A model generated the notes under the pieces. It made no database searches and was not told the DNA's origin. It worked only from the letters and a program-made list of their open reading frames with translations. The position numbers were made by a program, and so were the translations under genes. From Sphingobacteriaceae bacterium (GTDB taxonomy: Bacteria > Bacteroidota > Bacteroidia > B-17B0 > Aurantibacillaceae), in contig JADJMM010000006.1 in assembly GCA_016709575.1 (NCBI GenBank), forward strand, positions 186,001-250,000: 64,000 nt of DNA, in the 5' to 3' direction. The stretch's first letter is position 1; every line of letters starts with the position of its first letter. Below are positions 30,603-41,045 of this stretch, in pieces.

Positions 30603-31250
30603 TTATTTCTTATCGGTACTTTTCTTTTTAAATTTCCCTTTTCTCCACGCATCAATAAACTGAGCCCAGGCAATTGGATTCAATAAACTAATGGTAGGAT
30701 ATTGTCCCGCTGTATACACTTTAGTTAAGTATTGTTGCATAGCATAACGGTAATTAGCTTGTGCATCCATTTTCATGTTACGTTCGTTATAACTCAATTG
30801 GTTTCTGTCCAAATTTTTGTAAGCGCGATCGTAATCATTTTCACCTAAATCTAAACTTAAAAAGGCTTTCTTAAATTCTTCTTTGCTAGGCCATGGATAA
30901 ACATCAATACCCGCAAGCATAATTGTATCCTTTACTAAACGCTGAATAATGTAATAGTGTTTTAAACTTAAGGTATCATCTAATTTGTATAAAGCATTTT
31001 GATGCGCTAAAGATGAAAAACGGATTTCGTCACCCGGTTGAACCACTAAAGTAAAGAAACCGTAATAATCGGTAATGGTTACAGGTTTTGAACCCTTGTA
31101 AACGGATACAAAAGGTACGCCTAAAAGACTATCACCTTCAACCACCACACCCGATAATTGGATATAAGTGTTTTTTTCAGGTCCGGTGCCGGTTTGGGAA
31201 AAAGCTTTCCCGCAAACAACAATTGCTAATATTAAAAGTATACGTTTCAT
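30603..31250 (-). CDS. Secreted carboxypeptidase-regulatory-like domain protein
   Basis: About 215 residues. A signal peptide MKRILLILAIVVCGKAFSQ is followed by a CarboxypepD_reg-like beta sandwich (LSGVVVEGDSLLGVPFVSVY, PVTITDYYGFFTLVVQPGDEI). The C-terminal half is helical and charged (SLDLGENDYDRAYKNLDR, YRYAMQQYLTKVY). Such domains occur in TonB-dependent receptor N-termini and in stand-alone Bacteroidota envelope proteins of unknown role. The ATG at 31250 is preferred over an upstream start at 31301 because it directly precedes the signal peptide. It is convergent with the DUF4468-like pair. Confidence 0.7.
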   Translation of the reverse strand: MKRILLILAIVVCGKAFSQTGTGPEKNTYIQLSGVVVEGDSLLGVPFVSVYKGSKPVTITDYYGFFTLVVQPGDEIRFSSLAHQNALYKLDDTLSLKHYYIIQRLVKDTIMLAGIDVYPWPSKEEFKKAFLSLDLGENDYDRAYKNLDRNQLSYNERNMKMDAQANYRYAMQQYLTKVYTAGQYPTISLLNPIAWAQFIDAWRKGKFKKKSTDKK

Positions 31251-31388
31251 GATAGCTCTAAAATACAACTCTTTTTTATTTTTGGACCTAATTTCTATCA
31301 TAGCTTAACATATTTTGTCGACTTAACCGATTATTAGGTAAATACAGCCACTTATTATAATAGTTATTCGCCAAAAAAATTAATTAGG

Positions 31389-31396
31389 TATATTTA
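31389..31396 (+). promoter_or_regulatory. Possible -7 box (TATATTTA)
   Basis: TATATTTACTCT lies 18 bp before the ATG at 31407. The same 12-mer occurs before the gene at 38020. It is near the TAnnTTTG consensus, but no -33 element is obvious. Confidence 0.35.
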
Positions 31397-31406
31397 CTCT
31401 AATATT

Positions 31407-32127
31407 ATGAAGGGCGTTAAGTTTATATCAAATTTCCTGGTTTTAGTGTTCTTTGCACTTGTATTAAATGTTTATGCACAGCAAAAACCCGCATGCAAAA
31501 AATCCGGTCAAATCGGCTAGTACAAAAAAAACTAAAAAAGAAGAAGGTCGAACTAATTTACAATTTGGAGTTGGTGTATGCGGCAGTGTTTTATACCTGA
31601 GTCGTAATATTAACGAAGACAATGACGCATTAGGTTACACTATAAATGCTGTTTATGGTGGACATAAAGCATACAGGTTTAGTGCACAATATACCAAATA
31701 CATCCCTATTGATATAGCTCCAACTTGGTACGATGTAAAGGCGAATACAATTGAAGCTAATATAGAAGCTATAGTTTTGTTTAAGAATCAGAAAACAATT
31801 TTGTATCCTTTGGCGGGATTTAGTTATAATACATTCAAAGGTTATTTTACCGGGGCAAATGATTTTTTAAACTTGAAAGAAATATACGGACGAAATACTA
31901 CGGTTCGAGAGAATTGGCTGGGGCTAAACATTGGTACTGGTGTTGAACATGCTTTCGGTCCACTTGTTCTTTTTTGTGATTACAAAATGAGAATAGGAAA
32001 AGATGGTAGAAAAGCAGCTTTTAATATAATGGATGTTTGTTATAGCGGAGGAGTTCGGCTGAAAATATGGGTACCAACTTTTCATAAACTTTATCGTGGT
32101 ATAAATGATAAATACCATTGGTTTTAG
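31407..32127 (+). CDS. Predicted outer-membrane beta-barrel protein, frameshifted after the signal peptide
   Basis: About 240 residues. The first frame from ATG 31407 gives a clear signal peptide (MKGVKFISNFLVLVFF ... NVYAQQ). A frame change in the A-rich stretch near 31487 leads to the body, which begins KKTKKEEGRTNLQFGVGV. The body alternates hydrophobic and polar residues typical of short strands: YRFSAQYTKYIPI, ANIEAIVLFKNQKTILYPLAGFSYN, NIGTGVEHAFGPLVLFCDYKMRI. An outer-membrane barrel of the OmpW/PorT-like size is likely. No specific family recognised. Confidence 0.6.
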
Positions 32128-32147
32128 TAATTCAATTATCACAAAAT

Positions 32148-32185
32148 AAAAAGCCCCGAAGTAAATTTACTTCAGGGCTTTTTTT
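32148..32185. terminator. Bidirectional Rho-independent terminator
   Basis: Nearly perfect inverted repeat with arms AAAAGCCCCGAAGTAAA and TTTACTTCAGGGCTTTT between two convergent genes (stops at 32127 and 32200). It can serve both strands. Confidence 0.85.
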
Positions 32186-32199
32186 ATGAGTAGAATCTA

Positions 32200-32583
32200 T
32201 TAATGCATATTCTGCCAAGGGATCATCGAAAATGCTGTACCAAGTATTACTAAATAAATAATTACAAATACTAAATAAAGTGCACCTAAGCTTAAACCAA
32301 TAATAGCACAAATTCTTCCACCTTTTAAATTACTGAAAGAAGATAAAGTATACGCTGAAGGATTAGCTTTATAAGCAGCCATACCTTTATTTCCTAAGAC
32401 TAATGCGATAATACCGCAAGTTAAAGACACGATACCATAACACCAGCATAATGCAATTGAAATAATACCTAATACTAATACAGCAGTTGCGTTAGGTAAA
32501 GGCACTTGTCCACTATTACCAAATTGCTGATTAATTTGTTGATTTATTTGTTGTTCGTTTGGGTTGTTTGAATTTTCTTCCAT
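32200..32583 (-). CDS. CCC motif (DUF4190-like) membrane protein
   Basis: A 127-residue protein with a hydrophilic, Gln/Asn-rich N-terminus (EQQINQQINQQFG), a conserved PLPNATAVLVLGIISI segment, two to three membrane helices and cysteines at ALCWCYGIVSLTCGI and GGRICAIIG. The helix-KANPSAY-helix plan matches the small membrane proteins annotated as 'CCC motif' or DUF4190 in Flavobacteria. Function unknown. It stands alone, ending in the shared terminator. Confidence 0.75.
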   Translation of the reverse strand: MEENSNNPNEQQINQQINQQFGNSGQVPLPNATAVLVLGIISIALCWCYGIVSLTCGIIALVLGNKGMAAYKANPSAYTLSSFSNLKGGRICAIIGLSLGALYLVFVIIYLVILGTAFSMIPWQNMH

Positions 32584-32884
32584 AAGGGTTAATATTTTAA
32601 GCTAAAGTAAACACATTTATTCCATAACCCAAAATACAGCTTCACATTTTCTTAAAACAATTTAGGGGTAATGAACAATTTTCGGTTAATAGAATTAGTC
32701 CGTAAAACAACAACCCTTTTAAATTCAACCCGTATAAGAATGTAGTTAAAAACACAAAAGCCCTGAAACCCTTGTAAATACAGGCACTCCGGAGGGTCGG
32801 TCTTTTAAAACTACACAAAAATGAAAAACACCATCAAAAAACAAAACCAAATGAAACAAGTAATGCATTTAAAACCCATTAGCC
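32584..32884. other. Intergenic region upstream of the PKD gene, with a possible short leader ORF
   Basis: About 300 bp between divergent genes. It holds a GC-rich patch at 32760-32800 (AAGCCCTGAAACCC ... CTCCGGAGGGTCGG) unlike the surrounding AT-rich DNA, followed by an ATG at 32821. That ATG opens a 51-codon frame (32821-32976) that begins MKNTIKKQNQMKQVM and overlaps the first 92 bases of the PKD gene in another frame. It could be a leader peptide coupled to the large gene or a chance frame. I see no known riboswitch. Confidence 0.35.
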
Positions 32885-35800
32885 ATGAAAACCAAAATCT
32901 ACATCACCGTGGTGTTGGCTGTAACGTACATCTTATGCTTAGGCCAAACACAAAAAAGCTCCAATTATACGATTGATAGCTTACAACACTTCAACAAAAG
33001 TTATTGGCTTAGCTTTATAAGCCAGAAACAACCTTCGCAAGCCGATGCGGCTGAGTTTATGAAAGCTCAGGAGCGACAATATATAATGGATACCTATTAT
33101 CCATCACAAAAACAGTCGCCACAACCGCCAACTATTCAACAAGCTTGCACTAATATCGATTTCGAAAGCGGCAATACAAACGGTTGGACATTATCTAACG
33201 GATTTCATCCTTTATTTAATGCCACAGGTTGTTGCCCTACTGCAGGAGGTGCTCAGACTATTATGACCGGTAACGGAACCGATCCTTGTGGTGGATTTCC
33301 TGTTGTTAGTCCCGGTGGTTTATTTTCTATTCGTTTAGGTAATAACGGTACAGGTGGAAGAGCCGACAGAATGGAACAAACTTTTTCGGTTACTGCTGCT
33401 AACTTAAATTTTACTTATAAATACGCGGTTGTATTTCAAGATCCGGGACATGCTGTTGCCGATCAACCTGCATTTACTATTCAAATGTTAGATTCGAGTG
33501 GAAATGCCATTCCTTGTACTTATTATAATGTATCAGCTGGACAAAACATTCCAGGCTTTGTTAATTCTCCTAATTGTGCAGGTGTAGTTTACAAACCTTG
33601 GACAAATGTTGTTGTTGATTTAAGTTCCTATTTAAATCAAAACGTAACTATTCGTTTTACAACTTACGATTGTTCTTTAGGCGGACATTATGGTTATGCT
33701 TATATTGATGGTTCATGTTTAGCATTTCAGCAAGTTACAAACGATACACTTTGTATTGGAAGCACTAAACAAATTTGCGCGCCTCCGGGATTTGGTTCTT
33801 ATATGTGGAGTGGAGGCGCTTTAACAGGTAACACTAATCAATGTGTTAACGTAAGTGCAGCAGGAAATTATTCAATACAAACTACTTTAGTTACAGGTTG
33901 TACCGGTCCAACATTTTATTACAATGTATTTACCAATCCAAAACCAAATGCCAACTTCACTACACAAGCTAATACTTGTACTATGACAGTAAATTTTAAT
34001 AATACCTCAAGTATTTCGGCAGGTTCCATTATTTCAAATAATTGGGATTTTGGTGATGGTAATACATCAACAGTTGTAAACCCAACTCATACTTACGCAA
34101 CACCTGGAACTTATTTAGTACGATTAATTACCGGCTCTAACAAAGGTTGCTTTGATACTACTGTAAATTTAGTTCCAGTAAATTCACCACCGGTGGCAAA
34201 CTTTAATCAGAATGTAATTTGTCAGGGTTCACCTGCTATGTTTAACGATTTAAGTGTGGCCTCTGCAGGAGTAATAAATAATTGGAATTGGAATTTTGGT
34301 GATGGTTCAATTAATTCCTTTTTACAAAATCCCTCTCATATCTATACAACCCCCGGAACTTATTCTGTAACACTTTATGTAAGTAGTACAAATGGTTGTG
34401 CGGATACAGCCATACATTTTGTTACCGTAAATGCTTTACCAAATGTAAACTTCAATGTTTCTAACTCTTGTTTCGGAACACAAAGTATCTTCAATAACAC
34501 TTCAAGTATTCCAAGCGGAACAATTACTAATTGGATGTGGGATGTAAATGGCGATGGTATTGTAGACGCTAATACTCAAAACTTAACTAACAATTACCCG
34601 GCAGCAAATACATATACTGTAATTTTGAATGCATCAAGCAACGCCAATTGCATTAATTCTTATTCAACAACAGTCACAATTCATCCATTACCGATAATTA
34701 ATTTTAGCGGAAACAATGTTTGTCATAACGCTATTACTGAACTTTCACAAATAACTCCAGCATTGGAAACGGAAATCAAATTACCAATTATGCCTGGACT
34801 TTCGGAAACAGTACCAGCTCCATGCAAACGAATCCAATGGTTATTTATACAAACCCGGGAACTTATGTAGTGAGTTTAACTGCTACTTCTAATAACAGTT
34901 GTATCACTACAGGAACCACTTTAGTAAATGTTTGGTCAAACCCGAATACAAATTTTTCAGCACCAAATGTTTGTCAAGGTGCTACAACTTACTTTACAAA
35001 CAACACTACTATAACCAATGGAACAATTAATTACTGGATGTGGGATGTGAATGGAGATAATAATACCGATAGCACAAGTCAAAACCCAACATACATTTAT
35101 CCTGCATCAGGAAGTTATGTGGTGAGTTTAACTGCTATCAGTAATAATAACTGTACCAAAACATTTACAAGTACCGTTACCGTGAATCCATTACCAAATA
35201 CAAGTTTCGTGGTGAATAACGGTTGTCAAGGTGCGCTTACCAGTTTTAGTAATACATCTACTATCAGTAACGGACAAATAACTTCTTACAATTGGAACTT
35301 TGGTAACTCAAACGGATCGGCACAAACAAATCCGCAATTGTATTATTATAATCACGGAAATTATGTGGTGAGTTTAACCGCTACTTCCAATAACAATTGT
35401 GTAAGAACTAACACTGCAATGGTTTCTATTTATGCAAATCCTGTTATGAATTTTACAGCTACAACAGCTTGTTTAAATCAGGCAACACAATTTACAAACT
35501 TAAGTAGCATTGCAGCAGGAACAATTTCTAAATACCGTTGGGATTTTGATGATAATAATACTTGGGATGATTCAACCGCTAATCCAACTTATATTTATCC
35601 AACATTTGGCTATAAAATTGTACACTTCAAGGTATTAGTAATAATAATTGCATAACAAACAAAATGGGTCCGGTGTTAGTTCACGGAAATCCCGTTGCAA
35701 ACTTTAAAGCAAATTCTACTTGTTTGGGCGATGTAACTAATTTCCAAAACTATTCCACCAGTACTGATGGAAGCATCACAACTTATTTATGGGATTTCAA

Positions 35801-36729
35801 TGGCGATAACATTACAGATAACCTTTCATACAATCCAACACTCACATACACTGCTAACGGAATTTACCTTACAAAATTGGAAGTACAAACTCAATATGGT
35901 TGTGTAAATGTAATGTCGAAACCCGTATATGTAAATGCAAAACCGGTTGCAATGTTTACAGCTACAAACAAACAAGGTTGTCCAAGTTTATGCGTGCCAT
36001 TCCAAAATAGTTCTTACATCAACAACGGAACTAATTGTTACTTACCAATGGGATTTTGGTGATAACAGCGGACCGCTATATTTAAAAGACCCGACACATT
36101 GTTATAACAGCGGAACCTTTAATGTGAGTTTAAAATGTGTTTCGGATAGTGGTTGTATTAGTAATTACAATTCACCTGCTTTAGTAAATGTGTATCCAAC
36201 ACCAATTGCTGGTTTTAATGTAACGCCTGAAGAGATTGATGAGTTTGAACCCGTAATTGAAGTTGCCAATACAGCAATAGGCGCAACTTCTGTAAACTAT
36301 ATGCTAAATCCCGGACCAACTTATAATGTTCCAAACTTTACTCATAATTTAAACAGTGAACATCCAGGAAAATTATTAATTGTTCAGTTTGCAATAAACA
36401 GTTATGGTTGTAACGATACGCTCATAAGAATAATTGATATCAAACCCGGCTTCGCTATTTATCTTCCGAATGCATTTACACCAAATTCTGACGGCGTAAA
36501 TGATGGCTTCGGTGCAAAAGGAGTAGGGATTCTACAATTTGAAATGCAAGTATTCGATCGTTGGGGACATGTAATATTTGAATCGAACGACATTTACAAC
36601 TATTGGGATGGAACTGTGAAGGGTGGAGAAGAGCCAATTAAAGATGATGTTTACACTTGGAAAGTTCAGGTGTTAGATATCAATCATAAAAATCACGACT
36701 TAACAGGACACGTTACTTTATTGAAATAA
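32885..36729 (+). CDS. Giant PKD-repeat surface protein with T9SS type B sorting domain, frameshifted
   Basis: About 1,280 residues once joined. Signal peptide MKTKIYITVVLAVTYILCLG; a lectin-like/MAM-like region at about residues 90-280 (IDFESGNTNGWTLSNG, NVTIRFTTYDCSLGGHYGY); then about nine PKD-like modules with the WDFGDG/WNFGDG/WDVNGD signatures and HTY or YPA turns. It ends in a gliding-motility-associated (CHU_C, type B T9SS) domain (YLPNAFTPNSDGVNDGF ... FDRWGHVIFES ... YTWKVQVLD). It should be exported by T9SS and attached to the cell surface as an adhesin-like protein. Frames change near 34741, 35625 and 36040; each time the PKD pattern continues in the next frame, so these are errors. 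Confidence 0.88.
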
Positions 36730-36767
36730 AACACAAATGGGTAAAAATAAATCTAATGGGGGTACCA

Positions 36768-36803
36768 AAAAAGGGGGTTGAATAAAATTGCAGCCCCCTT
36801 TTT
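36768..36803. terminator. Bidirectional Rho-independent terminator
   Basis: AAAAAGGGGG and CCCCCTTTTT arms, extended by TG/CA pairs, between convergent genes ending at 36729 and 36808. Confidence 0.85.
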
Positions 36804-36807
36804 CGTT

Positions 36808-37617
36808 TTACTTCTTTGTAGCGTTGTAATATGGCAAAGCGTCGGCCATATAACCACGTAAATCATTAATACGCGTTTCATCGCTGGGGTGAGTGCTTAA
36901 AATTTCAGGTGGTTTTTGTCCGCTGCCGGCTTGCGACATGCGTTCCCAAAAACTAATAGCTGCCATTGGATCGTAACCTGCCATTGCTGCAAAAATAATT
37001 CCCATTTTATCAGCTTCACTTTCGTGACTACGGCTGTATTTAAGCATTCCTAATTGAGAACCAATTCCAAATGACTGCATAAATAAGTCGTGAGTTAATT
37101 GTGGTTTAGTTTGTAATGCAGTTGAAAGAACTGCTCCGCCTAACTGAACCATCATTCCATTACTCATACGTTCGTTACCATGCTGGGCAATTGCGTGAGC
37201 AATTTCGTGACCCATTACAACAGCTAAACTTTGTTCATCTTGTGTTACAGGAAGAAGTCCTGTATAAACAACTACTTTTCCACCGGGCATACACCAGGCG
37301 TTAACCGTATTTTCATCCACAACATTAAACGTCCAGGCAAAACCCTCAAGATGCGAGCTTAAACCTTTATCAGCATAATATTTTTCTACAGATTTTTGAA
37401 TACGCGTTCCAACTTTACGGACTAAATCCACTCGAACATCGCCGGCAGGTAATGGTTTATTTTCTGCTAAAAATTTATCGTACTCGGTAAAGCTCATTGT
37501 ATTCATTTCGCTATTCGAAATCATATTCAGTGAGCGGCGACCTGTTACAGCATTTTTGTGACAGGAAATAAATTGTAGTGAAATAAGAGTACTAAGAAGA
37601 AAATATTTGATTTTCAT
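36808..37617 (-). CDS. M48 family metalloprotease, lipoprotein (LoiP/YcaL-like)
   Basis: A 269-residue protein beginning MKIKYFLLSTLISLQFISC, a lipoprotein signal with Cys19. The M48 domain has HEIAH at residues 137-141 (VVMGHEIAHAIAQHGNERM) and the downstream Glu in RSHESEADKMGI. The 'VNAWCMPGGKVVVYTGLL' block is typical of the LoiP/YggG/YcaL subgroup. By family it is a zinc protease for misfolded or damaged envelope proteins. The ATG at 37617 is preferred over 37629 because it starts the signal peptide. It is 4 bp from the clpS stop on the same strand, so the two quality-control genes probably form an operon. Confidence 0.88.
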   Translation of the reverse strand: MKIKYFLLSTLISLQFISCHKNAVTGRRSLNMISNSEMNTMSFTEYDKFLAENKPLPAGDVRVDLVRKVGTRIQKSVEKYYADKGLSSHLEGFAWTFNVVDENTVNAWCMPGGKVVVYTGLLPVTQDEQSLAVVMGHEIAHAIAQHGNERMSNGMMVQLGGAVLSTALQTKPQLTHDLFMQSFGIGSQLGMLKYSRSHESEADKMGIIFAAMAGYDPMAAISFWERMSQAGSGQKPPEILSTHPSDETRINDLRGYMADALPYYNATKK

Positions 37618-37621
37618 TATT

Positions 37622-37902
37622 CTATTCAATTTTGGCAGTTAAACCTCTTTCTAAAAGAGCTTCGCACATAGGTTTTAATTTTTGTAATGAGCCGTTTTAA
37701 CCGCACATCTTCCGGCAAAGTGTACTAGGTAAGTACATTGTTCCGCCTGAATGGCATCGTGACGGCAAACTTTAATAAGACTATCTGTTACAAACTCAAA
37801 TGTATTTACATCATCGTTATATAAAACCAGGTTTTTTTCCTTTTCGGTTTTAAGCTTAACATCAGCTAACTCAATTTCCTGTAATTCGGTATTATTAAAC
37901 AT
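37622..37902 (-). CDS. clpS: ATP-dependent Clp protease adaptor ClpS, frameshifted C-terminus
   Basis: About 93 residues when joined. Visible family features are LVLYNDDVNTFEFVTDSLIK, then AIQAEQCTYLVHFAGRCAVK and, after a one-base frame change near 37692, GSLQKLKPMCEALLERGLTAKIE. The NDD..TFEFV segment forms the pocket that binds N-degron substrates. ClpS delivers such substrates to the Clp ATPase; clpC at 44664 is the obvious partner in this window. The frame change lies at AAAACGG, where one base is missing; the C-terminal helix that contacts the ATPase N-domain is otherwise complete. Confidence 0.88.
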
Positions 37903-38005
37903 AGGGCGAAGTTACAAAATTAACCACATATTTGGCAAATCCTGCCAGTTAAAAAAAACCAATAAAAATGGTCGAAAATCATAGGAAAAAGCCTTCGGTT
38001 TTGGC

Positions 38006-38013
38006 TATATTTA
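38006..38013 (+). promoter_or_regulatory. Possible -7 box (TATATTTA)
   Basis: Same TATATTTACTCT string as at 31389, lying 14 bp before the ATG at 38020. If used, the transcript would be nearly leaderless. Confidence 0.3.
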
Positions 38014-38019
38014 CTCTGT

Positions 38020-40902
38020 ATGCGCAGCCCCTTCGCCATAATGGTCTATATTCTGATTTCCACCTTCGTTAAGGCAGGAACTCCTTCTATTGTTTTTAAA
38101 GAAAATAAAGGTCAGTGGCCCGAGAAAGTTTTGTTTGGAGCGGAATACTACAATGTTAAATTCTATGTCAACAAATCATCTTTTAATTATTGTATTTACA
38201 ATCCAAATGATTTGGCGCGGTTAGGGTTGAAGAAAAGTGAAGAGAAACATATAATTCACGGACATAATTATGAAGTCAATTTTGTAGGAGCCAATCTTGA
38301 AAATTACATTACAGCTAACAAACAACCTGAGAATTATAACTATTTTTTAGGAAGCGACAGAAGCAAATGGGCATCAAAAGTAAAAGCTTTCGGTAATTTG
38401 CAATTCCACAATATTTATAAAAATATTGATTTAAAATTATACAGCAGTGAACTTAATTTAAAGTACGACCTCGTTGTGAAACAAGGCGGTGATGTAAATT
38501 CAATACGAATGAATTACAATTATGTTGATGGAATTGAATTAGTAAATAATGAAATCATTATTAAAACATCGGTGGGAAATGTAATAGAAAAAGAACCTGT
38601 AGCCTGGCAATTCATAAATGGCAAAAAACAAAACGTAAAATGCAAATATGTATTGCTTGAAAATAATACTGTTGGTTTTATTTTTCCTGATAGCTATGAT
38701 AAAAATTACGAATTAATAATTGATCCTGTTGTTGTGGCTTGTTCATATAGCGGCACTTCAGTTTCTTCTTATAATTACGCAGCAACTTACGATTCGTTTG
38801 GAAACATTTATAATGCAGCGGGTGCAGATATGGGTTATCCCACAACGCCCGGCGCGTTTAAATCTACAAGTAATATAAGTGGCGACTGCGTTATTAGCGC
38901 CTTCAATCCAACCGGTACAACAAAGTTATTCGCAACATATTTAGGAGGTGATTCCAGCGAATACGCCATTGACATTAATGTTACAAAAAATGTTATTTCA
39001 ATTTTAGGCGTAACCTATTCGAAAAACTATCCTTGTTCTCTGAATGCATTTGATAGTATTCTTGGAGGCGCTCAAGATCTCTTTATTACCAAATTGGATA
39101 CTTCCGGTTCAAGTTTAATGGCATCCACTTTAATGGGAGGTTCTTTAAAAGAATCTTTTTATCAATTTTCTCTTGCCGGATATGCGTCCCTTAATGGCGA
39201 AATGGTTCTTGATAAAACCGGAAATGTTTATGTGACCTCTAATACTAGCTCTTCCGACTTTCCTACTACAACCGGTTCTATTTTAAATTTTAAGCAGGGA
39301 CCAAGTGACGCAGTTATCTTTAAATTAGATTCAAGTCTTTCTACATTAGTATGGAGTACATACATGGGTGGTTCTAACATCGAAGAAGGCTCAAGCATAA
39401 AACTAGATGGAAGCGGCGGTGTTTATTGCAGCGGAACAACTAACAGTTCTAATTTTCCAACAACACCAGGAGCAGTGAGACCTATAAAAAATGGTGCTGT
39501 CGGCACTCCCGACCAATTCGTGTTACATATAGATGCAACCGGTAATAATATAATAGCTTCAACTTACGTTGGTTCAGCAACGGATGACATAGCTTATCTA
39601 ATGGATGTTGATTTTAATAACTCTGTTTATTTATGTGGTTATATAGCTGTGAGTAATTCCTTAACGGCCACTCCTGGTTTATATGCCAACGTAAATAGTG
39701 TAAACACAATTTATAAACTTAATTCTTCATTAAGTGCTATAAATTATCAAAGTAAATGGGGACCATCAGGTTCAACGCAACAACAAAAACTTCTATACAC
39801 TGCTTTTAAAGTGGATAGCTGTGGGAATTTATATTTTGCCGGATGTGCTTACCCCGGATTTCCAACTACGCCTGACGAATTTCAACCCTTCGGAGGCGGA
39901 CTTACTGATATGTACATTGCAGTATTTAATTCCGGTTTTTCCTCTTTAAGATTTGCTACCTACTATGGAGGTAACGCACCGGCACCTTCAGGCTATTGCT
40001 GTATTGGTGAACAATCATGGGGGGTAAGTCATTTCGACCCAAAGGGTAATTTATATTTAGCTATCAGCGCGAGCGAAAATTTACCAACCTTACCGGGAGC
40101 TTATGCACCGAATTATGCCAATACAACAAGTTTAACCAGAATATATAACGACGCTTTTTTAAAAGTGGATATGAAAACATTTATTCAAGCTCATTCTTCG
40201 TATGGCTCAGATATCTATGGTTGTCCGCCTTTTAATTCGCATTTTGTAAGTACAACAAATACAGGAACAAGTTATTGGAATCTTGGCGACGGAACAACAA
40301 CAACACAAGACACCATTTCTCATTCGTACACTAATTTAGGAACGTATAATGTTTTACTCGTTGTTACAGATACATCCACCTGTAATAAAGTAGATTCTGT
40401 AAAAAGTTTGTTGTACGTTGTTGACCCGATAAGTTTTAATCAGGATGATGATGCATTCATTTGTTTTAATTCAAATGTATTATTGAAGTCTGGAGTAAGT
40501 GCGTTTACTTATTCTTGGAGTACAGGAGAAATCACACCGGATATTTATGTCAGCACCCCGGGTTCATATACTTTGACAGTTTATAATGGTGGATGTTATA
40601 GCAGCAATGTGATAAATGTTATGTATGGAGAAGACAAATTATCTGAACATTTTCCAAATGTGATCACTCCGAATGGAGATAATATTAACGACCTGATCGA
40701 TTTCAAAAAATATAATCTGGGAGAAATGGAATTTTTCCTCTACGACCGTTGGGGAAAAGAAAGATTCCGTTCGAATGATGTGGATGGGAAACTGGATACC
40801 AACGGACTTATTGACGGAACATATTATTATGTACTTAACTTCATGTCAAACTGTACAGGTAAACACAGTACAGCTAAAGGTTTTATTAGTATTTTTAAGT
40901 AA
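38020..40902 (+). CDS. T9SS type B cargo protein with DUF7948/SBBP-like and PKD domains, tandem copy 1
   Basis: A 960-residue secreted protein. A signal peptide (about residues 1-19) is followed by a conserved N-terminal domain that starts PSIVFKENKGQWPEKVLFGA and ends with ELIIDPVVVACSYSG. An SBBP-like beta-propeller-type repeat region follows (FATYLGGDSSEYAIDI, STYMGGSNIEEGSSI, ASTYVGSATDDIAYL). Then a PKD-like module (YWNLGDGTTTTQDTISHSY), a short Ig-like module and a C-terminal type B T9SS domain (FPNVITPNGDNINDLI ... LYDRWGKERFRS). It should be displayed at the cell surface; no enzymatic domain is seen. It shares its full architecture with the next gene. Confidence 0.85.
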   Translation: MRSPFAIMVYILISTFVKAGTPSIVFKENKGQWPEKVLFGAEYYNVKFYVNKSSFNYCIYNPNDLARLGLKKSEEKHIIHGHNYEVNFVGANLENYITANKQPENYNYFLGSDRSKWASKVKAFGNLQFHNIYKNIDLKLYSSELNLKYDLVVKQGGDVNSIRMNYNYVDGIELVNNEIIIKTSVGNVIEKEPVAWQFINGKKQNVKCKYVLLENNTVGFIFPDSYDKNYELIIDPVVVACSYSGTSVSSYNYAATYDSFGNIYNAAGADMGYPTTPGAFKSTSNISGDCVISAFNPTGTTKLFATYLGGDSSEYAIDINVTKNVISILGVTYSKNYPCSLNAFDSILGGAQDLFITKLDTSGSSLMASTLMGGSLKESFYQFSLAGYASLNGEMVLDKTGNVYVTSNTSSSDFPTTTGSILNFKQGPSDAVIFKLDSSLSTLVWSTYMGGSNIEEGSSIKLDGSGGVYCSGTTNSSNFPTTPGAVRPIKNGAVGTPDQFVLHIDATGNNIIASTYVGSATDDIAYLMDVDFNNSVYLCGYIAVSNSLTATPGLYANVNSVNTIYKLNSSLSAINYQSKWGPSGSTQQQKLLYTAFKVDSCGNLYFAGCAYPGFPTTPDEFQPFGGGLTDMYIAVFNSGFSSLRFATYYGGNAPAPSGYCCIGEQSWGVSHFDPKGNLYLAISASENLPTLPGAYAPNYANTTSLTRIYNDAFLKVDMKTFIQAHSSYGSDIYGCPPFNSHFVSTTNTGTSYWNLGDGTTTTQDTISHSYTNLGTYNVLLVVTDTSTCNKVDSVKSLLYVVDPISFNQDDDAFICFNSNVLLKSGVSAFTYSWSTGEITPDIYVSTPGSYTLTVYNGGCYSSNVINVMYGEDKLSEHFPNVITPNGDNINDLIDFKKYNLGEMEFFLYDRWGKERFRSNDVDGKLDTNGLIDGTYYYVLNFMSNCTGKHSTAKGFISIFK

Positions 40903-40909
40903 TGAAATG

Positions 40910-41030
40910 CTCGCTAAAAAACGCGAGTCATGCTGACCACAGTCAGCATCTATTGAAGTAAGGAGTTCTTTAGAAAGAAGTGTTCTTCGAAAGAGCTCCA
41001 CTAAGGAAAAGATCCTGACTTTGTCAGGAT
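40910..41030. repeat. Cluster of four hairpin (REP-like) repeats between tandem T9SS genes
   Basis: Four consecutive inverted repeats fill the intergenic space: CTCGC/GCGAG at 40910-40927, TGCTGAC/GTCAGCA at 40931-40948 (loop CACA), a long imperfect hairpin GGAGTTCTTT/AAAGAGCTCC at 40962-40999, and ATCCTGAC/GTCAGGAT at 41012-41030 (loop TTT). The GTCAT-CTGAC phrase is typical of dispersed intergenic repeats. The first may also act as a terminator for the upstream gene. Confidence 0.65.
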
Positions 41031-41045
41031 GACATTGTAAACTGA

